Origin: Pseudomonadota bacterium
GTDB taxonomy: Bacteria > Myxococcota > Myxococcia > Myxococcales > Myxococcaceae
Direction: 5' to 3'
Assembly: GCA_023423535.1 (NCBI GenBank)
Contig: JAFAFL010000014.1
Coordinates: forward strand, 1-29,902
Length of the DNA: 29,902 nucleotides
Shown here: positions 5,679 to 12,813 of the stretch, one piece after another
Layout of the letters: each line of letters starts with the position of its first letter
Position numbering within the stretch: position 1 is the stretch's first letter
Program-made: the position numbers and the translations under genes
Notes under the pieces: model-generated
Databases searched by the model: none
What the model was told of the DNA's origin: nothing
The model's input: only the letters and a program-made list of their open reading frames with translations

Positions 5679-6790
5679 GCGTCAGGCTGCGGAAGTGGAA
5701 GGACGGTAGCGGCAGAACGAAGGAAGCGTGGTGGGTGGACGTGAAGTTCACGCACTCCGATGGTCGGGTCGAGCGGGTCCGGAAGAAGTCGCCCGTGAAC
5801 ACCCGTCGTGGTGCAGAGCAGTACGAGCGCCAGCTCCGGGAGGCGCTCCTGTCCGGCAGCTTCGGGAAGGAGGTGAAGACGGTGCCGACCTTCGAGCAGT
5901 TCGAGGAGCAGTTCCTCATCTACAGCCGGACGAACAACAAGCCCTCCGCGGTGTACGCGAAGGAGAGCATGTTGAAGACGCATTTGAGGCCGGCCTTCGG
6001 GAAGAAGCGACTCGACGAGATCCTCGTTCCCGACATCGAGAGGTTCAAGGCCGAGAAGATCAGGGATGGGTACTCGCCCAAGAGCATCAACAACTTCCTC
6101 TGCGGGTTGCGGAAGCTGCTGAACCTCGCGGTGGAGTACGGGGAGCTCCCGTTCGCACCGAAGGTAAAGCAGCTGCGCGTTCAGGTGACGGACATCGACT
6201 TCCTGCACTTCGAAGAGGTCCCGCGGTTCTTGGCGGCGACACCGACGGAGTGGAGGCCGCTGATGGTCGTCGCGCTGAAGACGGGCCTCCGCATGGGCGA
6301 GCTGCTCGCGCTCAAGTGGGAGGACGTCGACGTCGTTGCCGGACGGCTCGTAGTCCGGCGGTCGCTCTGGCGGGAAATCGAGGGACCACCGAAGAGCGGC
6401 CGGACCCGGGAGGTTCCGCTGAGCGACGAGGCGATCGCGACACTCAAGGCTCAGCGCGCCGCGACGATGTTGAAGGGACCCTACGTGTTCGCGGACGCTG
6501 ACGGGAAGCGGCTGAAGCACAAGAGCCTCTACGAGGTCGTCCCGCGGATCTGCAAGAAGGCGGGCCTCGCGAAGCGGCTCACGTTCCACGACCTGCGCCA
6601 CACCTTCGCATCCCACCTGGTGATGCGGGGCGTCGCCCTCAAGGCCGTTCAGGAGCTGCTGGGGCACGCGACCATCGACATGACGATGCGGTACGCGCAC
6701 CTGTCGCCGGACGTGAAGCGGGACGCAGTGAAGCTGCTGGACCACCCCGTCGCGGAGGATGCAGCGCAGGGGCACACTGGGGGCACATGA
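5675..6790 (+). CDS. int: Tyrosine-type site-specific integrase
   Basis: 371 residues. An N-terminal arm-binding-like domain (1-65) and a core-binding SAM-like domain (about 72-160) precede the catalytic domain (about 175-355). The catalytic residues are all visible: Arg206 (TGLRMGE), Lys240 (PPKSGRTREVPL), His305 and Arg308 (FHDLRHTFAS), His331 (LLGHATIDM) and Tyr340 (MRYAHLS). The length fits phage and genomic-island integrases. The gene points at the 3' end of tRNA-Gly, 41 bp away, which is the expected attachment site. It is coupled to the upstream excisionase-like gene. With every catalytic residue intact, the enzyme is probably active. Codon use is less GC-biased than in genes right of the tRNA, as expected for acquired DNA. 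Confidence 0.95.
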   Translation: MSVRLRKWKDGSGRTKEAWWVDVKFTHSDGRVERVRKKSPVNTRRGAEQYERQLREALLSGSFGKEVKTVPTFEQFEEQFLIYSRTNNKPSAVYAKESMLKTHLRPAFGKKRLDEILVPDIERFKAEKIRDGYSPKSINNFLCGLRKLLNLAVEYGELPFAPKVKQLRVQVTDIDFLHFEEVPRFLAATPTEWRPLMVVALKTGLRMGELLALKWEDVDVVAGRLVVRRSLWREIEGPPKSGRTREVPLSDEAIATLKAQRAATMLKGPYVFADADGKRLKHKSLYEVVPRICKKAGLAKRLTFHDLRHTFASHLVMRGVALKAVQELLGHATIDMTMRYAHLSPDVKRDAVKLLDHPVAEDAAQGHTGGT

Positions 6791-6798
6791 GGGCCCGC

Positions 6799-6829
6799 AA
6801 AAAGAAAACCCCAGGGGTTACCTGGGGTT
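6799..6829 (-). terminator. Rho-independent terminator of tRNA-Gly
   Basis: On the minus strand, a 9-bp perfect stem (arms 6807-6815 and 6821-6829, 5-nt loop) is followed by a T-rich tract (TTTTCTTTTT). It starts 2-3 bases past the encoded CCA of tRNA-Gly. In the opposite direction there is no T-tract, so it is unlikely to stop int transcription efficiently. Confidence 0.85.
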
Positions 6830-6831
6830 AA

Positions 6832-6850
6832 TGGAGCGGGAAAAGGGATT
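6832..6850. other. Probable attachment site at the tRNA-Gly 3' end
   Basis: Integrases placed next to a tRNA usually recombine within its 3' part, leaving the gene intact and creating a direct repeat of that sequence at the far end of the element. I found no second copy of the tRNA 3' end within 1-6800, so the other junction probably lies left of the window or has been lost. Exact core limits cannot be set from this sequence. Confidence 0.35.
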
Positions 6851-6906
6851 TGAACCCTCGACCCTCGCCTTGGCAAGGCGATGCTCTACCGCTGAGCTAT
6901 TCCCGC
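6832..6906 (-). tRNA. tRNA-Gly (GCC anticodon), CCA encoded
   Basis: The minus strand folds as a standard cloverleaf of 72 nt plus an encoded CCA. The acceptor stem GCGGGAA pairs with TTCCCGC, the D arm is GCTC/GAGC, the anticodon stem TCGCC/GGCGA closes the loop TTGCCAA (anticodon GCC), and the T arm has GAGGG-TTCAAAT-CCCTT with one G-U pair. The discriminator is U. A strong promoter lies upstream and a terminator directly downstream. Its 3' end borders the integrase gene and is the probable chromosomal attachment site. Confidence 0.97.
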
Positions 6907-6960
6907 GTATTCGTTGCTGCGCCGTGACTTCGTGCTGCTCAGCGCCGCGATGTGGGCGGG

Positions 6961-6989
6961 GATATACCCACGTGATCCGCCACCGTCAA
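6961..6989 (-). promoter_or_regulatory. Promoter of tRNA-Gly
   Basis: On the minus strand TTGACG (6984-6989) and TATATC (6961-6966) are spaced by exactly 17 bp. This is a near-consensus housekeeping promoter. It places the transcript start near 6954 and gives a 5' leader of about 48 bases before the mature tRNA. Confidence 0.75.
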
Positions 6990-7016
6990 GCATCCATTTT
7001 CACGCGCGAAAAAAGG

Positions 7017-7685
7017 TCACGCCGCCGCCCCGCCGCGCTTCGACAGGGTGAGGAGGAAGTCGCGGAAGTACACCATCATCGACCACACCGAGAGCAGGGT
7101 CGCCACGTAGATGAGCGCCCGCCCCACGAGGTTGTAGTCCACCGGCACGGTGGTGAACCCGAACCAGGTCGGGTGCACGTAGTGGATGCACAGGCAGATG
7201 ATCCCCACCACCTGGAAGGAGGTCTTCCACTTCCCCTCCTGGCCGGCCGAGATGATGATCCCCTCGTTCACCGCGATCGTCCGCAGCCCGGTGACGATGA
7301 ACTCGCGCGCGAGGATGATGATCACCAGCCAGGCCTCGAGGCGCCCCAGCCAGACCATCATCACGAACGCCGCGGTCACCAGCAGCTTGTCGGCCAATGG
7401 GTCGAGCAGCTTCCCCACCACCGTGATGAGGTTCCACCGCCGCGCGAGGTACCCGTCGATGACGTCGGTGATCGACGCGAGGGTGAAGATGAGCCCCGCC
7501 CACGCGCTGTAGAGCGGGTCCGCGTCGTAGGTGAACCAGACGAAGAGGGGGATCATCAGGATCCGCCCCACCGTCAGCATGTTGGGGAGGTTCCAGAACT
7601 CCTGCAGCAGAACGCTCGGCTTCCGCTGTGCGCGGCGCCGCTGGCGCTCCTCCTTCTTCATCCGCTTCCGAGCCGCCCGATCCAC
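7017..7685 (-). CDS. pgsA: CDP-diacylglycerol--glycerol-3-phosphate 3-phosphatidyltransferase
   Basis: 222 residues. The CDP-alcohol phosphotransferase motif is complete: D74-x-x-D77-G78-x-x-A81-R82, then eight residues, G91, D95 and D99. It makes phosphatidylglycerol phosphate from CDP-diacylglycerol at the inner membrane, the committed step to phosphatidylglycerol and cardiolipin. Several hydrophobic segments span the membrane (for example 40-52, 105-125 and 175-205). A basic N-terminal tail (residues 1-22, rich in Lys/Arg) precedes the first segment. The start is GTG, nine bases after the stop of the upstream gene; an ATG at 7661 is an alternative. It is the last gene of a three-gene run with a lytic transglycosylase and a TPR protein. 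Confidence 0.93.
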   Translation of the reverse strand: MDRAARKRMKKEERQRRRAQRKPSVLLQEFWNLPNMLTVGRILMIPLFVWFTYDADPLYSAWAGLIFTLASITDVIDGYLARRWNLITVVGKLLDPLADKLLVTAAFVMMVWLGRLEAWLVIIILAREFIVTGLRTIAVNEGIIISAGQEGKWKTSFQVVGIICLCIHYVHPTWFGFTTVPVDYNLVGRALIYVATLLSVWSMMVYFRDFLLTLSKRGGAAA

Positions 7686-7694
7686 GGGCCGCTT

Positions 7695-9656
7695 CTAGCT
7701 CATCGGCACCGCGAGCAGCACGAATCCTTCGCCCGACAGCTCCACCGCCACGCCGTCACCGGACACACCGCCCGCCGCCTCCTCCGACCAGAGCGCGGTC
7801 AGACGCGGGCTGATGCTCCCGAACCAGCCCACGAGCCTCGACAGCGGCACCGTCACCGGATCGTCCGCGCGCACCCGCTGGCTGCGCAGCGCGCCCTCGA
7901 TGCGCACGAGCACCTTCCCCTTCCCCCGCAGGTGCACGAGGTTCAGGTCCAACGCTCCCGCCTCTGCCGCCGGCACCCGCCCGTTCTCGAACATGAGCGC
8001 CTCCTCGAAGGCGAACACGCTCTCCTCGCGGAAGTAGGCGCTCTCGTCTGCCAGATCGAGCGGCACGAACCGCTTGCCGCTCTCCGCGCCCACCACCAGC
8101 ACCGCGCGACCGGTCGCCCGCATCATCCGCGCCCGGTCGGCGCCGAAGGCCTGGTCCGTCGTCCGGCCGCGGAAGCGCTTCAGCTCCGGCTCGAAGCGCA
8201 CCTGGCCCTTCGTCAGCAGCAGCCCGTCCATCCGCGTGAGCAGCTCGCCGGAGAGCGTGATCGTCACCGTCGGGCTGTCCTTGCGCGCCTCGAACGGCGG
8301 CATCGGCGGCAGGGGCACCAGCTCGAGCATCGGCGCCAGCGCCTCCAACGGAACGCCCGAGGCCTCCTTCGTCCGGCTCTCGCCCAGCGCTTCCGCATGC
8401 CAGCCGTCGTCGGTGGGCGCGGGCGAGTTCTCCGGAGGCGAAGACGACGCGACGACGAACGACTCGGCGCCATCCGCGGGCGCGGCGGCTTCGGGCACTG
8501 ACGCGGCGTCCAGCGACTCGTCGGGCTCGACGTGCGCGGGCAGCACGGCCTCGCTCTCGGGCGCCCCGGTGTGCTGCATCGCCTCCACCGCGTGGGGCTC
8601 CGTCTCCTGCGCGGTCGGCAGGAGCACCACCACCTGCTCCGCGGGCGCCTCGGACTCGAAAGTGCTCGGGCCCTCGTCCTCGGCGAAGCGCAGGTCCTCG
8701 ACCTCAGCCTCCTCGTCGGTCTGGGCGGCGGCGGGCGGAGGAACGGCGATCGCCGACGGCGCCTGGACCGGCTGCTCCGCCGCATCGCTCGCGCCGTCGT
8801 CCGCGAAGTGCGCGCCCCAGTCGCTCTCGACCACCGAGGCCCTCGGCGTCACGGGCGGCGTCACCGGCACCGGACGGAACGACGCGGGCGTCTCCTCGCC
8901 CATGGTCATCAACGCTGCCGGCGCCGAGCGCACGGCCTGCACCGCGGCCTGGACCACCGCCACCTTCGGCGGCTTCGGCGTGGGCATGAACGCGGAGGGA
9001 AGGGGCTGCGCAGACGGCGCGGGCGAAGCCTCCACCACGCTCCCGCTCTTCAGGCGCCGGTCCTCGTGGACGTTCTGACCGCCGCGCTCGGCGACGACCT
9101 CGCTGCCTTCGATCTCCGCGAAGCGCTGCGCCCGCTGCTGCTCGAGCGGCGCGGGGATCCGGTGCAGCCCGGTGGCCTCGCCGCTCATGGCGCGCTCCAT
9201 CTTCTGCGCCATCGCGTCGCTGCCGGCGAGGATGAAGTGCTCGCGCGCGTCCGCGTACTCGCCCAATTGCGCGAGCGCGAGCCCGAGGTAGTTGTGCGCC
9301 TTTTTGTGATCCGGCTGCAGGTCGCAGGCGGTCTCGAACTCGCGCACCGCCTTCGCCAGCGAGTTGTTCTTCAGGAACACGAGCCCGAGGTTGATCCGCA
9401 GAGTCGGATCCACCGGGTTGTCGCGCACGAGCCCCTCGTAGATCTCCGCCGCGCGGTCGAAGAGGCCGAGCTTGAAGTAGGTCAGCCCGAGGAGGTTCTG
9501 GCCCTTCTCGTTCTTCGGCTGCAGGCCCCAGGCGCGCTCGAGGAAGTCCTTCGCCTCGATCACCTTCCCCGCCGCGAGCAGCTCGCCGCCACGATAGAGG
9601 TTGCTGAGGAAGTCGTCGGACGACGGGCCAGATGCGGTGCCGGTGCTGTGCGCCAT
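7695..9656 (-). CDS. TPR protein with C-terminal AIM24-like domain
   Basis: 653 residues with no signal peptide. Residues 20-150 contain about four tetratricopeptide repeats (for example FKLGLFDRAAEIYEGLVRDN and LAKAVREFETACDLQPDHKK). Residues 155-450 are a low-complexity Ala/Pro/Glu-rich linker. Residues 455-640 resemble the AIM24/DUF124 fold (GELLTRMDGLLLTKGQVRFE, LVHLRGKGKVLVRIEGAL). The function of bacterial AIM24 proteins is poorly defined, and the TPR part suggests a scaffold. It lies 24 bp after the lytic transglycosylase stop and 9 bp before pgsA, so the three genes are probably co-transcribed. The AIM24 assignment is moderately secure and the TPR assignment is secure. Confidence 0.82.
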   Translation of the reverse strand: MAHSTGTASGPSSDDFLSNLYRGGELLAAGKVIEAKDFLERAWGLQPKNEKGQNLLGLTYFKLGLFDRAAEIYEGLVRDNPVDPTLRINLGLVFLKNNSLAKAVREFETACDLQPDHKKAHNYLGLALAQLGEYADAREHFILAGSDAMAQKMERAMSGEATGLHRIPAPLEQQRAQRFAEIEGSEVVAERGGQNVHEDRRLKSGSVVEASPAPSAQPLPSAFMPTPKPPKVAVVQAAVQAVRSAPAALMTMGEETPASFRPVPVTPPVTPRASVVESDWGAHFADDGASDAAEQPVQAPSAIAVPPPAAAQTDEEAEVEDLRFAEDEGPSTFESEAPAEQVVVLLPTAQETEPHAVEAMQHTGAPESEAVLPAHVEPDESLDAASVPEAAAPADGAESFVVASSSPPENSPAPTDDGWHAEALGESRTKEASGVPLEALAPMLELVPLPPMPPFEARKDSPTVTITLSGELLTRMDGLLLTKGQVRFEPELKRFRGRTTDQAFGADRARMMRATGRAVLVVGAESGKRFVPLDLADESAYFREESVFAFEEALMFENGRVPAAEAGALDLNLVHLRGKGKVLVRIEGALRSQRVRADDPVTVPLSRLVGWFGSISPRLTALWSEEAAGGVSGDGVAVELSGEGFVLLAVPMS

Positions 9657-9680
9657 GGACTCCCCGGTGGGTTCTTTCCG

Positions 9681-10379
9681 TCAGCCCTCTTCGGCCGACG
9701 CGTTCTGCACGAGGAGCGCCTCCTCTTCCGCCAGACGCGCCTCGTGCAGCTTCTTGTACTCGAAGTATCGCGCGATCACCTTGCGGACGTAAGCCTGGGT
9801 CTCGGGGTACGGAGGAACCCTGCCGCCGTACTTCTTCACCGCGTGCGGACCCGCGTTGTACGCGGCGACCATCTTCACCATGTCGCCGTCGAAGGTGTTC
9901 GCCAGCACCCGCAGGTAGCGCGTGCCGCCGTCGATGTTCTGCTGGATGTCGAAGCTGTCCGAGACGTACATCTCCTCGGCGGTGGCGGGCATCAGCTGCA
10001 TCAGCCCCTGCGCCCCGGCGTGCGAGACCGCCTTCGGGTCGAAGCTCGATTCGGTGTGCATCACCGCCCACACCAGCGCCTCGGGGATCCGGTAGCGCTT
10101 CGCCGCCCGCCGCACGTAGCCGTCGTACTCCTCCCGGCTGATGCGCACGCTGCGCGGCGTCACGCTGCTGCTGCTCCCAGCCTGCGCCCGGGGTGCGGCG
10201 CTCGCGCGCGCCTGCTTCCTCTTCGCGCCCTTCGGCGGCACGTTGGTGAAGACGATGGTCCCGTCCGCTTCCTCGTACCGGTAGATCTCGCCGGCCTGCG
10301 CGCCCGCCGGTGCGAACGCCCCGAGCGCGGCGCAGGCGATGAGCAGGGAGGCCAGGTGGGAGCGCGTGCGAGACGTCAT
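9681..10379 (-). CDS. Lytic transglycosylase (SLT domain) with N-terminal DUF4124
   Basis: 232 residues. A signal peptide (1-29, ending GAQA) is followed by a DUF4124-type stretch (IYRYEEADGTIVFTNVPPKG), a Ser/Ala-rich spacer and an SLT catalytic domain at about 85-205. Catalytic Glu110 lies in HTESSFDPKAVSHAGAQGLMQLMPATA-type sequence, with the later AAYNAGP motif at 172-178. Such enzymes cleave the MurNAc-GlcNAc bond in the periplasm, releasing anhydro-muropeptides. The ORF extends upstream to 10820 only as a shadow of nadB; the ATG at 10379 sits right before the signal peptide. The gene is divergent from nadB and heads the run with the TPR/AIM24 gene and pgsA. Confidence 0.92.
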   Translation of the reverse strand: MTSRTRSHLASLLIACAALGAFAPAGAQAGEIYRYEEADGTIVFTNVPPKGAKRKQARASAAPRAQAGSSSSVTPRSVRISREEYDGYVRRAAKRYRIPEALVWAVMHTESSFDPKAVSHAGAQGLMQLMPATAEEMYVSDSFDIQQNIDGGTRYLRVLANTFDGDMVKMVAAYNAGPHAVKKYGGRVPPYPETQAYVRKVIARYFEYKKLHEARLAEEEALLVQNASAEEG

Positions 10380-10482
10380 CGACGGGCTTCGAACGCTACA
10401 CGCCGCACCTTTACTCCTCAAGGAACACGCCCGCCGGGAATGCGCCTTGTTTCGGCTACTTGCGGAGGTTATGCCCGCCTGC

Positions 10483-12081
10483 ATGGCGCAGGTGCACCGC
10501 TTCGACTTCCTCGTGCTGGGCGGAGGAGTGGCCGGTCTCTCGTTTGCCCTGGAGGCGTCCAAACACGGCTCGGTCGCGGTGCTCGCCAAGCGGGCGCGCC
10601 ACGAGGGCAACACGCAGTACGCGCAGGGCGGCATCGCCTCCGTTCTCTCCCCCAGCGACACCTTCGAGGAGCACGTGCGCGACACGCTCGTCGCCGGCGC
10701 GGGGCTCTGCAACGCGGAGGCGGTGGAGGTGACGGTGCGCGAGGGCCCGGACCGGATCCGGGAGCTCGTAGGGCTCGGCGCGGAGTTCAACCGCAGGCCG
10801 GACGGCGAGTTCGACCTCACCCGCGAGGGCGGTCACTCGCAGCGGCGCATCATCCACTCCGGCGACATCACCGGCCGCGAGGTCGAACGCGCGCTGCTCG
10901 CCGCCTGCGACGACCGCAGCGACCGCATCCGGATCTTCGCCGACACCACCGGCATCGACTTCATCCGGGGACATGGCGCACGCGGCAGCGGCGCGGGCCG
11001 GGTGCTGGGGATCTACGCGCTGATGCCCAGCGGCGAGATCGACACCTTCCTCGCGCGGGTGACGGTGCTCGCCACCGGAGGCGCGGGCAAGGTGTACCTC
11101 TATACGTCGAACCCGGACGTGGCGACGGGCGACGGCGTGGCGATGGCGTACCGCGCGGGCGCGCGCATCGCGAACATGGAGTTCTACCAGTTCCATCCCA
11201 CCTGCCTCTTCCACCCCGAGGCGAAGAGCTTCCTCATCAGCGAGGCGCTGCGCGGCGAGGGCGGAAAGCTGCGATTGAAGAGCGGGCAGCGGTTCATGGA
11301 TCGCTACCACCCGCTCGGGGAGCTGGCGCCGCGCGACATCGTGGCCCGGGCCATCGACGCGGAGCTCAAGCGCACAGGCGACGAATACGTGCAGCTGGAC
11401 ATGACGCACCTCGGCCGCGCCTTCGTCGCCGAGCGCTTCCCGAACATCTACGCCACCTGCCGCGCGTTCGGCGTGGACATGGCGGTGCAGCCCATCCCCG
11501 TCGTGCCCGCGGCGCACTACCAGTGCGGCGGCGTGGTGTCGGATCTGGAGGGACGGACGAACGTCCCCGGGCTCTACGCAGTGGGAGAGGTCGCGCACAC
11601 CGGGCTGCACGGCGCGAACCGGCTGGCGTCGAACTCGCTGCTGGAGGGGCTCGTGTTCGGGCACCGCGCGGCGCGGGCGGCGAGCGCGGAGCTGGCGGAG
11701 GTGTCGCACCTGCGGGACGACCCGCCGGCGTGGGATCCGGGCGCGGCGGTGCCGTCCGACGAGATCGTCGTCGTCACCCAGAACTGGGACGAGATCCGCC
11801 GGATGATGTGGAACTACGTGGGCATCGTGCGCTCGTCGAAGCGGCTGATGCGCGCGCGGCGGAGGCTCGACCTGCTGCGCGAGGAGATCCGCGAGTACTA
11901 CTGGAACTTCAAGGTCACCCGCGACGTGATCGAGCTGCGCAACATCGCCGACGTGGCCCACCTCATCGTGGAGTGCGCCACCCGCCGCAAGGAGAGCCGC
12001 GGCCTGCACTACACGATCGACTACCCCGAGCGGGACGATCACAACTGGTCGCGGGACACCGTCGTCTCGAAGGAGCCGTAG
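10483..12081 (+). CDS. nadB: L-aspartate oxidase
   Basis: 532 residues, matching the usual size of about 530-540. The N-terminal FAD dinucleotide-binding motif is G13-G-G-V-A-G18. Family blocks follow: QYAQGGIA, RRIIHSGDITGREVERAL, YQFHPTCL, HYQCGGV and GLHGANRLASNSLLEGLVFG. The C-terminal helical domain (about 410-532) is complete. NadB oxidises L-aspartate to iminoaspartate, which NadA converts to quinolinate for NAD synthesis; no nadA or nadC is visible here. GGAGG lies 14 bases before the ATG at 10483 and only 2 bases before the in-frame ATG at 10471, so the start is uncertain by four codons. The rhomboid gene follows after 3 bp. Confidence 0.95.
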   Translation: MAQVHRFDFLVLGGGVAGLSFALEASKHGSVAVLAKRARHEGNTQYAQGGIASVLSPSDTFEEHVRDTLVAGAGLCNAEAVEVTVREGPDRIRELVGLGAEFNRRPDGEFDLTREGGHSQRRIIHSGDITGREVERALLAACDDRSDRIRIFADTTGIDFIRGHGARGSGAGRVLGIYALMPSGEIDTFLARVTVLATGGAGKVYLYTSNPDVATGDGVAMAYRAGARIANMEFYQFHPTCLFHPEAKSFLISEALRGEGGKLRLKSGQRFMDRYHPLGELAPRDIVARAIDAELKRTGDEYVQLDMTHLGRAFVAERFPNIYATCRAFGVDMAVQPIPVVPAAHYQCGGVVSDLEGRTNVPGLYAVGEVAHTGLHGANRLASNSLLEGLVFGHRAARAASAELAEVSHLRDDPPAWDPGAAVPSDEIVVVTQNWDEIRRMMWNYVGIVRSSKRLMRARRRLDLLREEIREYYWNFKVTRDVIELRNIADVAHLIVECATRRKESRGLHYTIDYPERDDHNWSRDTVVSKEP

Positions 12082-12084
12082 CCC

Positions 12085-12786
12085 ATGGCGATCGGCGGAG
12101 ACAGGCGGGTGCTCGATCCGTCCGGGCCGCAGGAGCCGGGCAGTCGCCGCACGTTCGATCCCCGCCGCACGCCGTGGGTGTCGTACGCCGTGCTGGGGAT
12201 CGCGGTGTTCCTCTTCGCGGCGGAGACCTTCGGCGGGGTGCCGTTCCGGGAGGCCTTTGCGCTCTGGGGCCCGGCGGTCGTCCCCGGCGGCGAATGGCAC
12301 CGGACGCTGACCACGGTGTTCGTCCACGCCACGACCCCGCTGCACATCCTCTTCAACATGATGGTGCTCTGGTCGGTCGGCATTCCATTCGAGCGCGCCA
12401 TCGGCACCTGGCGGTTCTTCCTCGTGTCGCTGATCACCGCGCTGGGCTCGTCGGTGTTCGTGCTCTGGCTGGGGTTCGATCAGCCCACCCTCGGCGCGTC
12501 GGGGATGATCCTCGGCTGGGCCGGCGCGATGCTCCCCATCGCCACCCGCGAGGGCAGAAGGCAGCTGCAGAGCTGGCTCCTGCAGATCGCCCTGCTCAGC
12601 GCCCTGCCCTTCATCTTTCCCGCGGTGCGGATCAGCTGGCAGGGACACCTGGGCGGGTTCGTGTTCGGCGTGCTCGCGGGCCTGCTCCTGCGTGACCGCG
12701 CGAAGCACTTCCCCACCGGCGCGCCGATCCTCCTCTTCATCACCTGTGTGCTGGTGGTGGTGGCCGCCCACGCTGGCGCGAACTGA
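12085..12786 (+). CDS. Rhomboid-family intramembrane serine protease
   Basis: 233 residues with six or seven hydrophobic segments. The catalytic dyad is visible: Ser139 in LGASGMILG and His188 in WQGHLGGF. The family HATTPLHILFNMMVLW block at 81-96 supplies the conserved His and Asn of the oxyanion region. Rhomboids cut transmembrane helices within the inner membrane; the substrate here is unknown. The gene starts 3 bp after nadB and is likely co-transcribed with it, although the functions are not obviously related. It converges with the transporter-like gene ending at 12814. Confidence 0.93.
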   Translation: MAIGGDRRVLDPSGPQEPGSRRTFDPRRTPWVSYAVLGIAVFLFAAETFGGVPFREAFALWGPAVVPGGEWHRTLTTVFVHATTPLHILFNMMVLWSVGIPFERAIGTWRFFLVSLITALGSSVFVLWLGFDQPTLGASGMILGWAGAMLPIATREGRRQLQSWLLQIALLSALPFIFPAVRISWQGHLGGFVFGVLAGLLLRDRAKHFPTGAPILLFITCVLVVVAAHAGAN

Positions 12787-12813
12787 GCGGGAGTACGCGG
12801 GGGCTGCGTCCGT

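Noticed and set aside
10339..10482. Upstream extension of nadB by 48 codons
   Set aside because: It overlaps the start of the divergent lytic transglycosylase gene and has no similarity to the NadB N-terminus, which begins near the ATGs at 10471/10483.
8532..12695. Plus-strand ORF of 1387 codons across several genes
   Set aside because: It is a high-GC shadow: composition is dominated by Arg, Gly, His and Ala and it overlaps the well-supported slt, nadB and rhomboid genes.
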